A stretch of DNA of 31,046 nt, taken from an uncultured Bacteroidia bacterium. Lineage in GTDB: Bacteria; Bacteroidota; Bacteroidia; Bacteroidales; CAJPTX01. The stretch is from assembly GCA_938038735.1 (NCBI GenBank), contig CALHSW010000002.1, forward strand, positions 1-31,046, written 5' to 3'. The notes below the pieces were generated by a model that made no database searches, had not been told where the DNA came from, and saw only the letters and a program-made list of their open reading frames with translations. Of this stretch, positions 1-6,453 are shown one piece after another (within the stretch, counting starts at the first letter, position 1; every line of letters starts with the position of its first letter). The translations under genes and the position numbers were made by a program.

Positions 1-172
1 CCGGAGAAATCCGAATTTGATGCGAAGGGGGTACGAATTTGATGCGAAGAGGGACACCCCAGACTCCCCTCTCTTCCCAATGCAGACGTACCCAACTCAA
101 AAAACTTATTATTCGTAATCAGCTTGTATATAGTCTATTAATCAAACTAGAAGGGCTAACATGGATTTAAAA
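1..172. repeat. Left-edge non-coding stretch with a 22-nt tandem repeat
   Basis: The 16-nt word CGAATTTGATGCGAAG occurs at 12-27 and again at 34-49, which gives two tandem units with a 22-nt period. The first unit ends in GGGGTA and the second in AGGGAC. The remaining bases up to the tRNA promoter are AT-rich and show no convincing reading frame. The repeat may continue to the left of the window or mark the end of an element outside it; only two units are visible, so no class can be given. Confidence 0.5.
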
Positions 173-204
173 TTTTGCAGTTCTGCGTAAAACACCTACT
201 TTTG
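173..204 (+). promoter_or_regulatory. Bacteroidota sigma-A promoter of the tRNA-Lys gene
   Basis: TTTTG at 173-177 (-33 box) is separated by exactly 19 nt from TACTTTTG at 197-204 (-7 box, consensus TAnnTTTG). Transcription should start near 210, about 15 nt before the mature tRNA. Both boxes and the spacing match the known Bacteroides primary-sigma consensus. Confidence 0.8.
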
Positions 205-225
205 CACTCGGAATTCAAGCCAATG

Positions 226-298
226 CGGCTCGTAGCTCAGCTGGTAGAGCACGTGACTCTTAATCATGGGGTCGAGGGTTCGAGCCCCTCCGAGCCGA
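226..298 (+). tRNA. tRNA-Lys, anticodon CTT
   Basis: The cloverleaf can be folded by eye. The acceptor stem is CGGCTCG (226-232) with CGAGCCG (291-297). The D stem is GCTC/GAGC. The anticodon stem is CGTGA/TCATG with one G-T pair, around the loop CTCTTAA. The T stem is GAGGG/CCCTC around TTCGAGC. The anticodon CTT lies at 259-261 and reads AAG (Lys). Position 37 is A, the site of t6A in tRNAs that read ANN codons, a pathway that needs TsaE (also in this window). The discriminator base is A298, and CCA is not encoded. The first pair is C1-G72 rather than the common G1-C72. Confidence 0.95.
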
Positions 299-327
299 CT
301 GTAATGGGTATTAAGGTTTGTTTACAA

Positions 328-361
328 AAAGAGTCCACCTTTCGTTGGTGGGCTCTTTCTG
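328..361 (+). terminator. Rho-independent terminator after tRNA-Lys
   Basis: AAAGAGTCCACC (328-339) and GGTGGGCTCTTT (347-358) form a 12-bp stem with one G-T pair around a 7-nt loop, followed by a T-rich tail. It ends the tRNA transcript 24 nt before miaB, so miaB needs read-through or a promoter that overlaps the hairpin. Confidence 0.85.
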
Positions 362-384
362 TTTAGTAGCAAGACGACTGAAGT

Positions 385-1713
385 ATGCCGAAGAGCGTAT
401 ACATTGAGACATTCGGATGCCAAATGAACGTGAGCGACAGCGAGGTGGTCGCAGCTATCCTACAGCTGAACGGCTTTGCGCTTACAGATAATCCTCAAGG
501 TGCCGATGTCGTGCTCATCAACACCTGCGCCATCCGCGACAATGCCGAGCAGCGCATTTGGGGGCGCATTGGCTACTTCGAAGCCTTCAGGAAGGAGCGA
601 CCGCTCATCGGCATCCTCGGCTGCATGGCCGGCCGCCTCAAGAATGAACTGCTAGAGGCCAAAAAAACGGTAGACATCGTGGCGGGTCCCGACACCTATC
701 GCCAACTCCCGGCCCTCATCGAGCGGGCCGCGGAGGGTGGAAAATCCATTGACACCACGCTCTCCCGGGTGGAAACGTACGATGAAATACTCCCCTACCG
801 ATACGCCACGCCCGGCGTATCCGGGTTTACCTCCATCATGCGCGGGTGCAACAACATGTGCAGCTACTGCGTGGTGCCCTTCACCCGCGGCCGGGAGCGA
901 AGCCGAAGCCCCTATTCTATCCAAAAAGAGGTGGACACCCTTGAATCGCTGGGCTACAAGGAGGTAACCCTCCTGGGGCAGAACGTGGATAGCTACCACG
1001 CCACCGCCGCCAATGGGGCAGCGATTGACTTTGCAGACCTCCTGGCCAGCGTGGCGGAAGCCCACCCCAACTTGCGGGTTCGCTTCTCCACTTCGCACCC
1101 TAAAGACATTAACATCAAGGTGGTTCGCACCATCGCAACGCACCCCAACCTCTGCAAGCATATCCATCTCCCGGTGCAATCGGGCGCCTCCTCCATGCTG
1201 GAACGCATGCGCAGGGGCTACACGCGCGAACGCTACCTAGAACTCATCGATATGATCCGTAGCACCATCCCAGAATGCGCCATCTCTACGGACATTATAG
1301 CCGGATTCTGCGATGAAACCGAGGGGGAACACCAGGCAACCCTATCCCTCATGGATGCCGTCCGTTTCGATACGGCTTTCATGTTTAAGTATTCAGAACG
1401 CCCCGGCACGTACGCCGCCACCCGATTGGCTGATAATGTGCCGGACGAAATAAAGGGGCAGCGCCTCGATGAGATTATCCAACTGCAAAACAAGCACTCG
1501 CTAGAGAGAAACCAGGCGCACATTAACCAAACGCTGGAGGTTCTCGTGGAGGGCCCATCAAAGAAACGAAACTCGGAACTCTGCGGACGCACCACGGGCA
1601 ATAAAATGGTAGTTTTCCCGGCTGGAAACGCCGCCGTGGGGGAGCTTCGGAACGTAACAATTACTGACTGCTCCTCCGCAACGCTACTGGGCAACCTCAC
1701 CGCTCCAGTATAA
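385..1713 (+). CDS. miaB: tRNA-2-methylthio-N6-dimethylallyladenosine synthase MiaB
   Basis: This radical-SAM methylthiotransferase adds the 2-methylthio group to i6A37 in tRNAs that read UNN codons. The 442 residues show the full family layout. The N-terminal UPF0004 domain has the auxiliary cluster cysteines C12 (FGCQMN), C48 (NTC) and C80 (LGC). The radical-SAM core has C155, C159 and C162 in RGCNNMCSYC, followed by VVPFTRGRERSR. The C-terminal TRAM domain covers about residues 375-440. Length and motifs are normal. The start ATG at 385 precedes the conserved YIETFGCQMN directly. It lies 24 nt behind the tRNA terminator and 25 nt ahead of the nitrilase-family gene, with which it probably forms a transcript. 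The tRNA-Lys upstream is not itself a MiaB substrate type (its codon starts with A). Confidence 0.97.
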   Translation: MPKSVYIETFGCQMNVSDSEVVAAILQLNGFALTDNPQGADVVLINTCAIRDNAEQRIWGRIGYFEAFRKERPLIGILGCMAGRLKNELLEAKKTVDIVAGPDTYRQLPALIERAAEGGKSIDTTLSRVETYDEILPYRYATPGVSGFTSIMRGCNNMCSYCVVPFTRGRERSRSPYSIQKEVDTLESLGYKEVTLLGQNVDSYHATAANGAAIDFADLLASVAEAHPNLRVRFSTSHPKDINIKVVRTIATHPNLCKHIHLPVQSGASSMLERMRRGYTRERYLELIDMIRSTIPECAISTDIIAGFCDETEGEHQATLSLMDAVRFDTAFMFKYSERPGTYAATRLADNVPDEIKGQRLDEIIQLQNKHSLERNQAHINQTLEVLVEGPSKKRNSELCGRTTGNKMVVFPAGNAAVGELRNVTITDCSSATLLGNLTAPV

Positions 1714-1738
1714 ACGGAACAACTCAAAAGGAATCGGC

Positions 1739-2512
1739 ATGGATACTAACGCAACGCTAACCATAGCAGTAGTACAGCGCGACATCGTCGCCAGGAGCCA
1801 GGAGGCCAATCTACATGGATATGAAACGCAGCTGCGCGAAGTGACAACACCCGTTGACCTAATCCTGCTCCCAGAGATGTTCCCAAGCGGCTTCATTGCC
1901 AATTCTACCCGCCACGCCGAACCCACCGAGGGTCCATCGCTGCAGTGGATGCGACGCATCGCATGGGAACGCAACGCGCTCGTGTGCGGCTCCATAGCAA
2001 CGGAGGAAAATGGTAATTTCTATAACCGTTTCCACCTGGTAACCCCCGCCGGCAACGTATATCAATACGACAAGCAGCATCTTTTTCCGCTAGCCAACGA
2101 GCAGAAGCTATACAAGCCTGGCACAAAACGGATTGTTGTTGAATTCAATGGGTGGCGCATTCTCCCCCAGGTGTGCTACGACCTCCGCTTCCCCGAATCG
2201 GCACGCAATTACAACGATTACGACATCCTCCTCTACAGCGCCGCATGGCCCGCGGCACGCAGCAACGCATGGAGTACGCTGCTAAAGGCACGCGCCATCG
2301 AGAATCAGTGCGTGCTCGCTGCCTGCAACCGCATTGGCAAGGACGAGCAGGGCACCACCTACCGCGGCGACTCAATGGTGCTTGGCCCCGCGGGGGTCAC
2401 GCTCGGCAACCTGCCGGCGAACACCAGCGGCGTTGTCGTGGCCAAGTGCCACCGGCAAAAACTCATGGATTTCCGAGCCAAATACCCCTTCCTGCCTAGC
2501 AGACCGCAGTAG
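1739..2512 (+). CDS. Nitrilase-superfamily amidohydrolase (YafV/omega-amidase type)
   Basis: This is a carbon-nitrogen hydrolase of 257 residues. The catalytic residues of the superfamily are visible: E46 in LLPEMF, K112 in QYDKQHLF and C146 in PQVCYDLRFPE. The CYDLRFPE signature and the overall length fit the omega-amidase branch (YafV/NIT2-like), which hydrolyses alpha-ketoglutaramate or alpha-ketosuccinamate and so repairs the products of glutamine transaminases. There is no signal peptide, so it acts in the cytoplasm. The AAAAGGAAT ribosome-binding stretch lies just ahead of the ATG at 1739. It follows miaB by 25 nt and no terminator separates them, so cotranscription is likely. Substrate specificity is assigned by family resemblance only; other C-N hydrolases cannot be excluded. 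Confidence 0.85.
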   Translation: MDTNATLTIAVVQRDIVARSQEANLHGYETQLREVTTPVDLILLPEMFPSGFIANSTRHAEPTEGPSLQWMRRIAWERNALVCGSIATEENGNFYNRFHLVTPAGNVYQYDKQHLFPLANEQKLYKPGTKRIVVEFNGWRILPQVCYDLRFPESARNYNDYDILLYSAAWPAARSNAWSTLLKARAIENQCVLAACNRIGKDEQGTTYRGDSMVLGPAGVTLGNLPANTSGVVVAKCHRQKLMDFRAKYPFLPSRPQ

Positions 2513-2995
2513 GCAGAATGCATTGCCCCAGCTAACTATTACAAAAAGACACCCCACACCGCTATTCTCGGGACAGCGGCAAGACGATGCATCGGGATGC
2601 TACGCCCAACAGCATGCGGGCAGACGCATAGAACCACCCTTGCATAGCCATCCGCATGCCCGCACGATTTCAGCCGCAACCCCACCACTAATCGCTCCCC
2701 TCTCCCTATTGCCGCAATGCGCTTTCAGTCAGCAGAGGACCCACGGAATAGGCGAAAACCTCAAGCCCCTAGCAACTTGCCCATGGCGCCGATCTACCGG
2801 AACAGTAACCCCACGCACCCTTTACTTATACCAATCCGCCCTCTGAAGCCCCTCCGTGTAAACAAAAAGTACCATTCTGCGTTTTCCAATTGAAGGTTTT
2901 TCCATTGCAGCACGCTACGCTAACCGCACCGATGGACGAGGAAGCGGGGCGCTGCCTAACCGGGACGTAGATTTTAACAACCATAGAAATAGCAA
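2513..2995. other. Intergenic stretch without a convincing gene
   Basis: The 483 nt between the nitrilase-family gene and folD contain only open frames with low-complexity, proline- and histidine-rich translations and no family resemblance. One 8-bp inverted repeat, TGCGGGCA at 2615-2622 and TGCCCGCA at 2657-2664, and a short hairpin around 2560-2582 (CCGCT/AGCGG) are visible, neither with a T tract. TAGATTTT at 2968-2975 is a weak match to the TAnnTTTG box and might serve folD, but no matching -33 box is seen. Confidence 0.5.
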
Positions 2996-3871
2996 ATGAA
3001 AATACTCAATGGTAAAGAGGCCTCCCAGGCTCTCATGGAGCAGACGGCCAAGGAAATTCAAGCCCTCATCGATAAAGGGCAACGCCCGCCCTGCCTACAG
3101 GTCTTTATCCTAGGCAACAATCCCGCGAGCGAGGCGTACGTGGGGCGTATCACCACCAACTGCGCAAAGCTGCAAATCAAGTCGGACGTGCAGCGCCTCG
3201 ACGTGAACACCACGGAAAAAGAGCTTTTGGATCGTATTGCGATCAGCAACGCCGACCCCAATATTGACGGAATCATAGTGCAGCTCCCGCTACCCGCGCA
3301 CATCGATGGCACCACCATCACGGAGGCCATAGCCCCATGCAAGGATGTGGATGCTTTCCACCCATCCAATCTTGGGCGGATTATGCTCGCGGAGCCTCGC
3401 TACTTCCCCGCTACGCCCTACGGCGTGGTTAAACTCTTAGAGTACTATAAAATAGAAACCAAAGGGAAGCACGCCGTCATCCTAGGGCGCAGCCACATTG
3501 TGGGGCTACCGCTCGCGAATATGCTCATTCAGAAGGGATATCCAGGCGACTGCACCGTCACGGTGTGCCATAGCCGCACGGAAAACCTTCCCGAAGTGCT
3601 CCGCTCCGCCGACCTGCTCTTCGTGGCGATGGGCAAGCCAGGCTTCATCAAGGGCGACATGGTGAAGGAGGGGGCTGTAGTAATTGATATTGGTATAAAC
3701 AGGGTGGCAGACCCCACGAGCAAAAGCGGATCGCGAATCGCGGGGGACGTTGATTTTGACAGCGTAGCCCCCAAATGCTCCGCGATTTCGCCCGTGCCGG
3801 GGGGCGTAGGGCCTATGACTAACATCGCGCTCATGCGCAATACGCTAAAGGCGAGACTGTCCGCGGAGTAA
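2996..3871 (+). CDS. folD: FolD methylene-THF dehydrogenase/cyclohydrolase, catalytic Lys replaced
   Basis: FolD oxidises 5,10-methylene-tetrahydrofolate to methenyl-THF and normally also hydrolyses this to 10-formyl-THF. The 291 residues have usual length and signatures: ASEAYV (44-49), DGIIVQLPLP (91-100), KDVDAFHP (116-123), GRSHIVGLP (164-172) and PVPGGVGPMT near the C-terminus. Compared with E. coli FolD, Y50, Q98 and D121 correspond to Y48, Q96 and D119 with a constant offset of two. K54, the lysine essential for the cyclohydrolase step, corresponds to I52 (codon ATC; local sequence YVGRITTNC). The dehydrogenase/NAD(P) half looks intact. The Gly of the usual DVDGF motif is Ala here. The protein may therefore be mainly a dehydrogenase. 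A strong terminator follows the gene. Confidence 0.95.
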   Translation: MKILNGKEASQALMEQTAKEIQALIDKGQRPPCLQVFILGNNPASEAYVGRITTNCAKLQIKSDVQRLDVNTTEKELLDRIAISNADPNIDGIIVQLPLPAHIDGTTITEAIAPCKDVDAFHPSNLGRIMLAEPRYFPATPYGVVKLLEYYKIETKGKHAVILGRSHIVGLPLANMLIQKGYPGDCTVTVCHSRTENLPEVLRSADLLFVAMGKPGFIKGDMVKEGAVVIDIGINRVADPTSKSGSRIAGDVDFDSVAPKCSAISPVPGGVGPMTNIALMRNTLKARLSAE

Positions 3872-3901
3872 TACACCCCACGACTATGCATTCCTGTATT
3901 G

Positions 3902-3941
3902 AAGCCGCTGGGAGCGTTTTGCAGCGCTCCCAGCGGCTTTT
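3902..3941 (+). terminator. Rho-independent terminator after folD
   Basis: AAGCCGCTGGGAGCG (3902-3916) pairs along its full length with the complementary arm ending at 3940, around an 8-nt loop, and runs into TTTT. It is a strong terminator 31 nt past the folD stop. Confidence 0.9.
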
Positions 3942-4001
3942 CGCATTCCAGCCCCAATCGGCATCCCCGCGTTGGGGGCAGCAAATTCAAATCGTTTTGG
4001 C

Positions 4002-4009
4002 TACCTTTG
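4002..4009 (+). promoter_or_regulatory. -7 box (TACCTTTG) ahead of the thioesterase gene
   Basis: TACCTTTG matches TAnnTTTG exactly. It lies after the folD terminator and 32 nt before the GTG start at 4042, which gives a leader of about 25 nt. A -33 TTTG at the usual 19-21 nt is not present, so the promoter is assigned from the -7 box and position. Confidence 0.6.
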
Positions 4010-4041
4010 CAAGTAACTTTTTTTAATCTTTTGAAACTGAC

Positions 4042-4425
4042 GTGGAACTGGAAAATATTGAAGCGAGGCAGCTCTTTACGGTTACGGAACTCGATACAGC
4101 CCAACGCATGGGGTCTGGTAGCCTCGACGTGCTGGCCACGCCCCGCCTGGTAGCCATGATGGAGGCTACAGCGTGCGCAGCCGTTGAGGGAAGACTCTCG
4201 GAAGGGGAAACAAGCGTTGGGGTGCGCATTGACATCCAGCACCTTGCAGCATCGGCAGTAGGGGCTTCCGTCGCGGTGACAGCCGTATTGAAGGGTCAGG
4301 ATGGTCGAAAGCTACATTTTCACATCGAAGTCTACTGCAACGGTACGCTCATCGGGCGGGCGGAGCACGACCGCGTAGTGGTCAATGCGCAGCGGTTTAT
4401 GGATAAACTATCGCAAGGTCTATAG
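4042..4425 (+). CDS. FlK-like hotdog-fold acyl-CoA thioesterase
   Basis: The 127-residue protein belongs to the thioesterase group related to fluoroacetyl-CoA thioesterase FlK. The catalytic residues of FlK (Thr42, Glu50, His76) correspond to T33 (LATPRLV), E41 (MMEATA) and H67 (DIQHLAA) with the same spacings of 8 and 26 residues. The long central strand region (ASVAVTAVLKGQDGRKLHFHIEVY) and GRAEHDRVVV are also typical. The start is taken as GTG at 4042, because this places translation about 25 nt behind the promoter and gives the usual short N-terminus. The physiological substrate is unknown; most relatives outside the fluoroacetate producer are housekeeping acyl-CoA hydrolases. The antiporter gene follows after 41 nt without a terminator and is probably cotranscribed. 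Confidence 0.8.
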   Translation: MELENIEARQLFTVTELDTAQRMGSGSLDVLATPRLVAMMEATACAAVEGRLSEGETSVGVRIDIQHLAASAVGASVAVTAVLKGQDGRKLHFHIEVYCNGTLIGRAEHDRVVVNAQRFMDKLSQGL

Positions 4426-4466
4426 GGGGCAGCCCGAGACGAAAACAGCTAAATGAAAGGTAAAAA

Positions 4467-5972
4467 ATGTACTTTACCCATCCAGAAATTGGGCTAATAT
4501 CTGTTGCAATAATTCTCATACTTGCAATACTAGCCAGCAAAACAAGCGGGAGGCTGGGGATGCCCTCGCTTATTCTCTTCATGCTCCTCGGCCTGGCGTT
4601 GGGCGGCCATGGACTCGGCGTGATACAGCTCAACGATTCCCCATGGGAAAGCCTAAAGAGAACCTGCGAAATTGCGCTAGCCTTAATTCTTTTCTCTGGA
4701 GGGCTCGATACGCACTTTTCACAGGTAAAACCGGTTATGTGGCGCAGCGTATCGCTCGCCACCGTCGGCGTGCTCGTCACCGCCATCGTTACGGGGTTTG
4801 CCGCCTACTTCGTACTACACCTGACGCCAGCCCAAGCCTTTCTGCTCGGCGCGATTATTTCGTCTACCGACGCCGCCGCCGTCTTCTCGGTGCTCCGCTC
4901 CAAGGGGGTAGGGCTAAAGCATCGCCTAAAACCCACGCTGGAGCTTGAGTCGGGCAGCAACGACCCTATGGCGCTAGCGCTTACCCTAACCGCCATCGCC
5001 TTGGTGCTAGGGGAAGCCTCAAACGGTTTTCTTATAGGCGCAAACTTGCTCATTAATCTAGGGCTCGGCGCCGCTATAGGCATCGGTATGGGCTGGATGG
5101 TCCAAAAGATTATCAATCGGATGACGCTACCCTACGATGGTCTCTTTTCTGTTCTCGTTCTAGCCATTGCGCTGCTCACCTACGGCGGAACCGAATATCT
5201 GCATGGCAATGGCCTCCTGGCCGTCTACAGCGCGGGGGTGTCTCTCTCCATGCACCCATTCATCCACAAGCAAAGCATCCTGAAGTTCTTCGATGGCATT
5301 GCCTGGATTATGCAAATCCTAATTTTCGTCTCGTTAGGGCTGGTTATCAATCCCATGGCCATGTGGCAGAGCGCCCCGCAGGCCCTCATCATTGCCTTGG
5401 TGCTAATGGTCCCGGCACGTTTGATAGCCGTTTACGTTAGCCTTGCGCCCTTCAAAGCGGTAAAGCACCGGGAAAAGCTCTTCATCTCGTGGGTCGGGCT
5501 CAAAGGGGCGGCCCCTTTAGTCTTTGCCCTTCTGCCCTTTATGTTCATTAAAAATGGCTTCAGCGAGGAGCTAGCCATCCTTTTTCTGAACATTATCATG
5601 TTCATAGTGCTGCTATCCGTTCTGATTCAGGGAACAACGCTCCCTAACGCGGCCCGCTTGCTGCACCTTGACCTCCCCACCCTGGAACGCACCAACTACC
5701 CCCTGGAGCTGGAGCAGCGCACGAATTTCCAAAGTCAAATGCAGGAGATTTTTGTACCCAACGATTGCGATGGCGTGGGCCGAACACTCGTAGAGCTCAA
5801 CCTACCGACCGACTCGCTCATCGTGCTGATTAGCCGCGGCGCAGAGTTTATAATGCCAAACGGCGGTACGGAGATTAAGGCGCTGGACAAACTTCTCGTA
5901 CTGGCCACAACGCCAGAAGACCTCGCCGGGGTGTACACTGCGCTCGGGCTAGACATGCCCGAAACCACCTAA
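4467..5972 (+). CDS. CPA1-type K+/H+ antiporter (NhaP2/CvrA-like) with RCK_C domain
   Basis: This inner-membrane cation/proton antiporter has 501 residues. About 12 hydrophobic segments fill residues 8-390. They include the CPA signatures SSTDAAAVFSVLR (132-144) and ELESGSNDPMAL (159-170), whose Asn-Asp pair (165-166) is the ion-binding site in this family. A cytoplasmic TrkA-C/RCK_C domain follows at about 405-495, ending in LDKLLVLATTPEDL. This combination is characteristic of NhaP2/CvrA K+/H+ antiporters that protect against high internal potassium and control volume and pH. The ATG at 4467 follows an A-rich leader (GGTAAAAA). It lies 41 nt after the thioesterase. No good terminator follows; a 6-bp hairpin GTGCGC/GCGCAC at 6032-6049 lacks a T tract. 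The ion specificity (K+ or Na+) is inferred from domain layout. Confidence 0.9.
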   Translation: MYFTHPEIGLISVAIILILAILASKTSGRLGMPSLILFMLLGLALGGHGLGVIQLNDSPWESLKRTCEIALALILFSGGLDTHFSQVKPVMWRSVSLATVGVLVTAIVTGFAAYFVLHLTPAQAFLLGAIISSTDAAAVFSVLRSKGVGLKHRLKPTLELESGSNDPMALALTLTAIALVLGEASNGFLIGANLLINLGLGAAIGIGMGWMVQKIINRMTLPYDGLFSVLVLAIALLTYGGTEYLHGNGLLAVYSAGVSLSMHPFIHKQSILKFFDGIAWIMQILIFVSLGLVINPMAMWQSAPQALIIALVLMVPARLIAVYVSLAPFKAVKHREKLFISWVGLKGAAPLVFALLPFMFIKNGFSEELAILFLNIIMFIVLLSVLIQGTTLPNAARLLHLDLPTLERTNYPLELEQRTNFQSQMQEIFVPNDCDGVGRTLVELNLPTDSLIVLISRGAEFIMPNGGTEIKALDKLLVLATTPEDLAGVYTALGLDMPETT

Positions 5973-6097
5973 ACCTGTAGAAAAGCGTTCCGCAGCCGAC
6001 TCCCCGTACGGGATTGCCGCCCAAATGGCCGGTGCGCAGCAGAGCGCACGACACCTAGTGGCTTTCTCGGCAGAGCAGCTTAGGCACGCTAATTTCC

Positions 6098-6105
6098 TAC
6101 CTTTG
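6098..6105 (+). promoter_or_regulatory. -7 box (TACCTTTG) ahead of the broken ISP gene
   Basis: TACCTTTG is an exact TAnnTTTG match, 39 nt before the ATG at 6145, with an AAAGG/GGAG ribosome-binding region between. No clear -33 box lies 19-21 nt upstream. The gene behind it is decayed, so this looks like a surviving original promoter. Confidence 0.55.
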
Positions 6106-6144
6106 CCCATTAGAAACTAGCCAGAGAAAGGTGGAGATTCCGCT

Positions 6145-6350
6145 ATGCCGAAGGAGGTAATCAAGGAGTACATTGGGGCAATCAACACGCAGCAGTGCAT
6201 GGGGGCGGCGGGGGAGTACACCTACCGCCCCGCGCTGCAGCGGCTGCTCAAGGTACTGCAGCACCGGCCACACGGTGGTGAACGAGCCGGAGTAGAAGTG
6301 GCTCAAGGACTGGCGGGGGGAGCGGCTAGTGAATGGAGATTAGCAGTTAA
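6145..6350 (+). pseudogene. N-terminal remnant of a type ISP restriction-modification enzyme
   Basis: The frame from 6145 reads MPKEVIKEYIGAINTQ, then AAGEYTYRPALQRLLKVLQ, which resembles the N-terminus of type ISP/Eco57I-like restriction-methyltransferase proteins (pattern: I..Y...IN......ATEHTYRPAL..LL). In intact proteins this is followed within about ten residues by TNEPKR..CGAPD. Here TVVNEPE appears in the neighbouring frame at about 6270-6290 and is followed by a stop (TAG), then KWLKDWRGERLVNGD and another stop. The fragment thus carries a frameshift and stops, and lacks the nuclease, methyltransferase and target-recognition parts. It cannot be functional. The assignment rests on remembered family patterns and a short match; a small unrelated protein is the alternative. 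Confidence 0.5.
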
Positions 6351-6387
6351 TGGCCTGTATTCATCGCAGAATGTCTGCAAGAACAGA

Positions 6388-6433
6388 ACAGAATGGGGTG
6401 CTACGCCCATGTGGGCGTAGCACCCCATTCTGT
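6388..6433. terminator. Perfect 22-bp hairpin between converging genes
   Basis: Arms 6388-6409 and 6412-6433 are perfectly complementary over 22 bp with only TG between them. The motif starts ACAGAATGGGGTGC and ends with its complement. It lies 20 nt past the stop of the CoA-transferase gene (- strand) and on that strand runs into TTCTGTTC. The most likely role is a terminator that can act in both directions. The U tract is poor and the arms are unusually long, so a leftover of an inverted-repeat element is a second possibility. Confidence 0.7.
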
Positions 6434-6453
6434 CGCAATCTTTCCAACGTGCG

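Noticed and set aside
175..366. 63-codon open frame on + across the tRNA-Lys gene
   Set aside because: It overlaps the whole tRNA and its terminator and has no family resemblance.
2334..2846. 170-codon open frame on + overlapping the nitrilase-family gene and the gap behind it
   Set aside because: It is in another frame of a clear gene for its first third, is rich in Pro, Ser, His and Arg, and has no ribosome-binding site.
4042..4425. Fluoroacetate resistance enzyme
   Set aside because: The triad is shared with FlK, but relatives with other substrates are common and no organofluorine genes are near.
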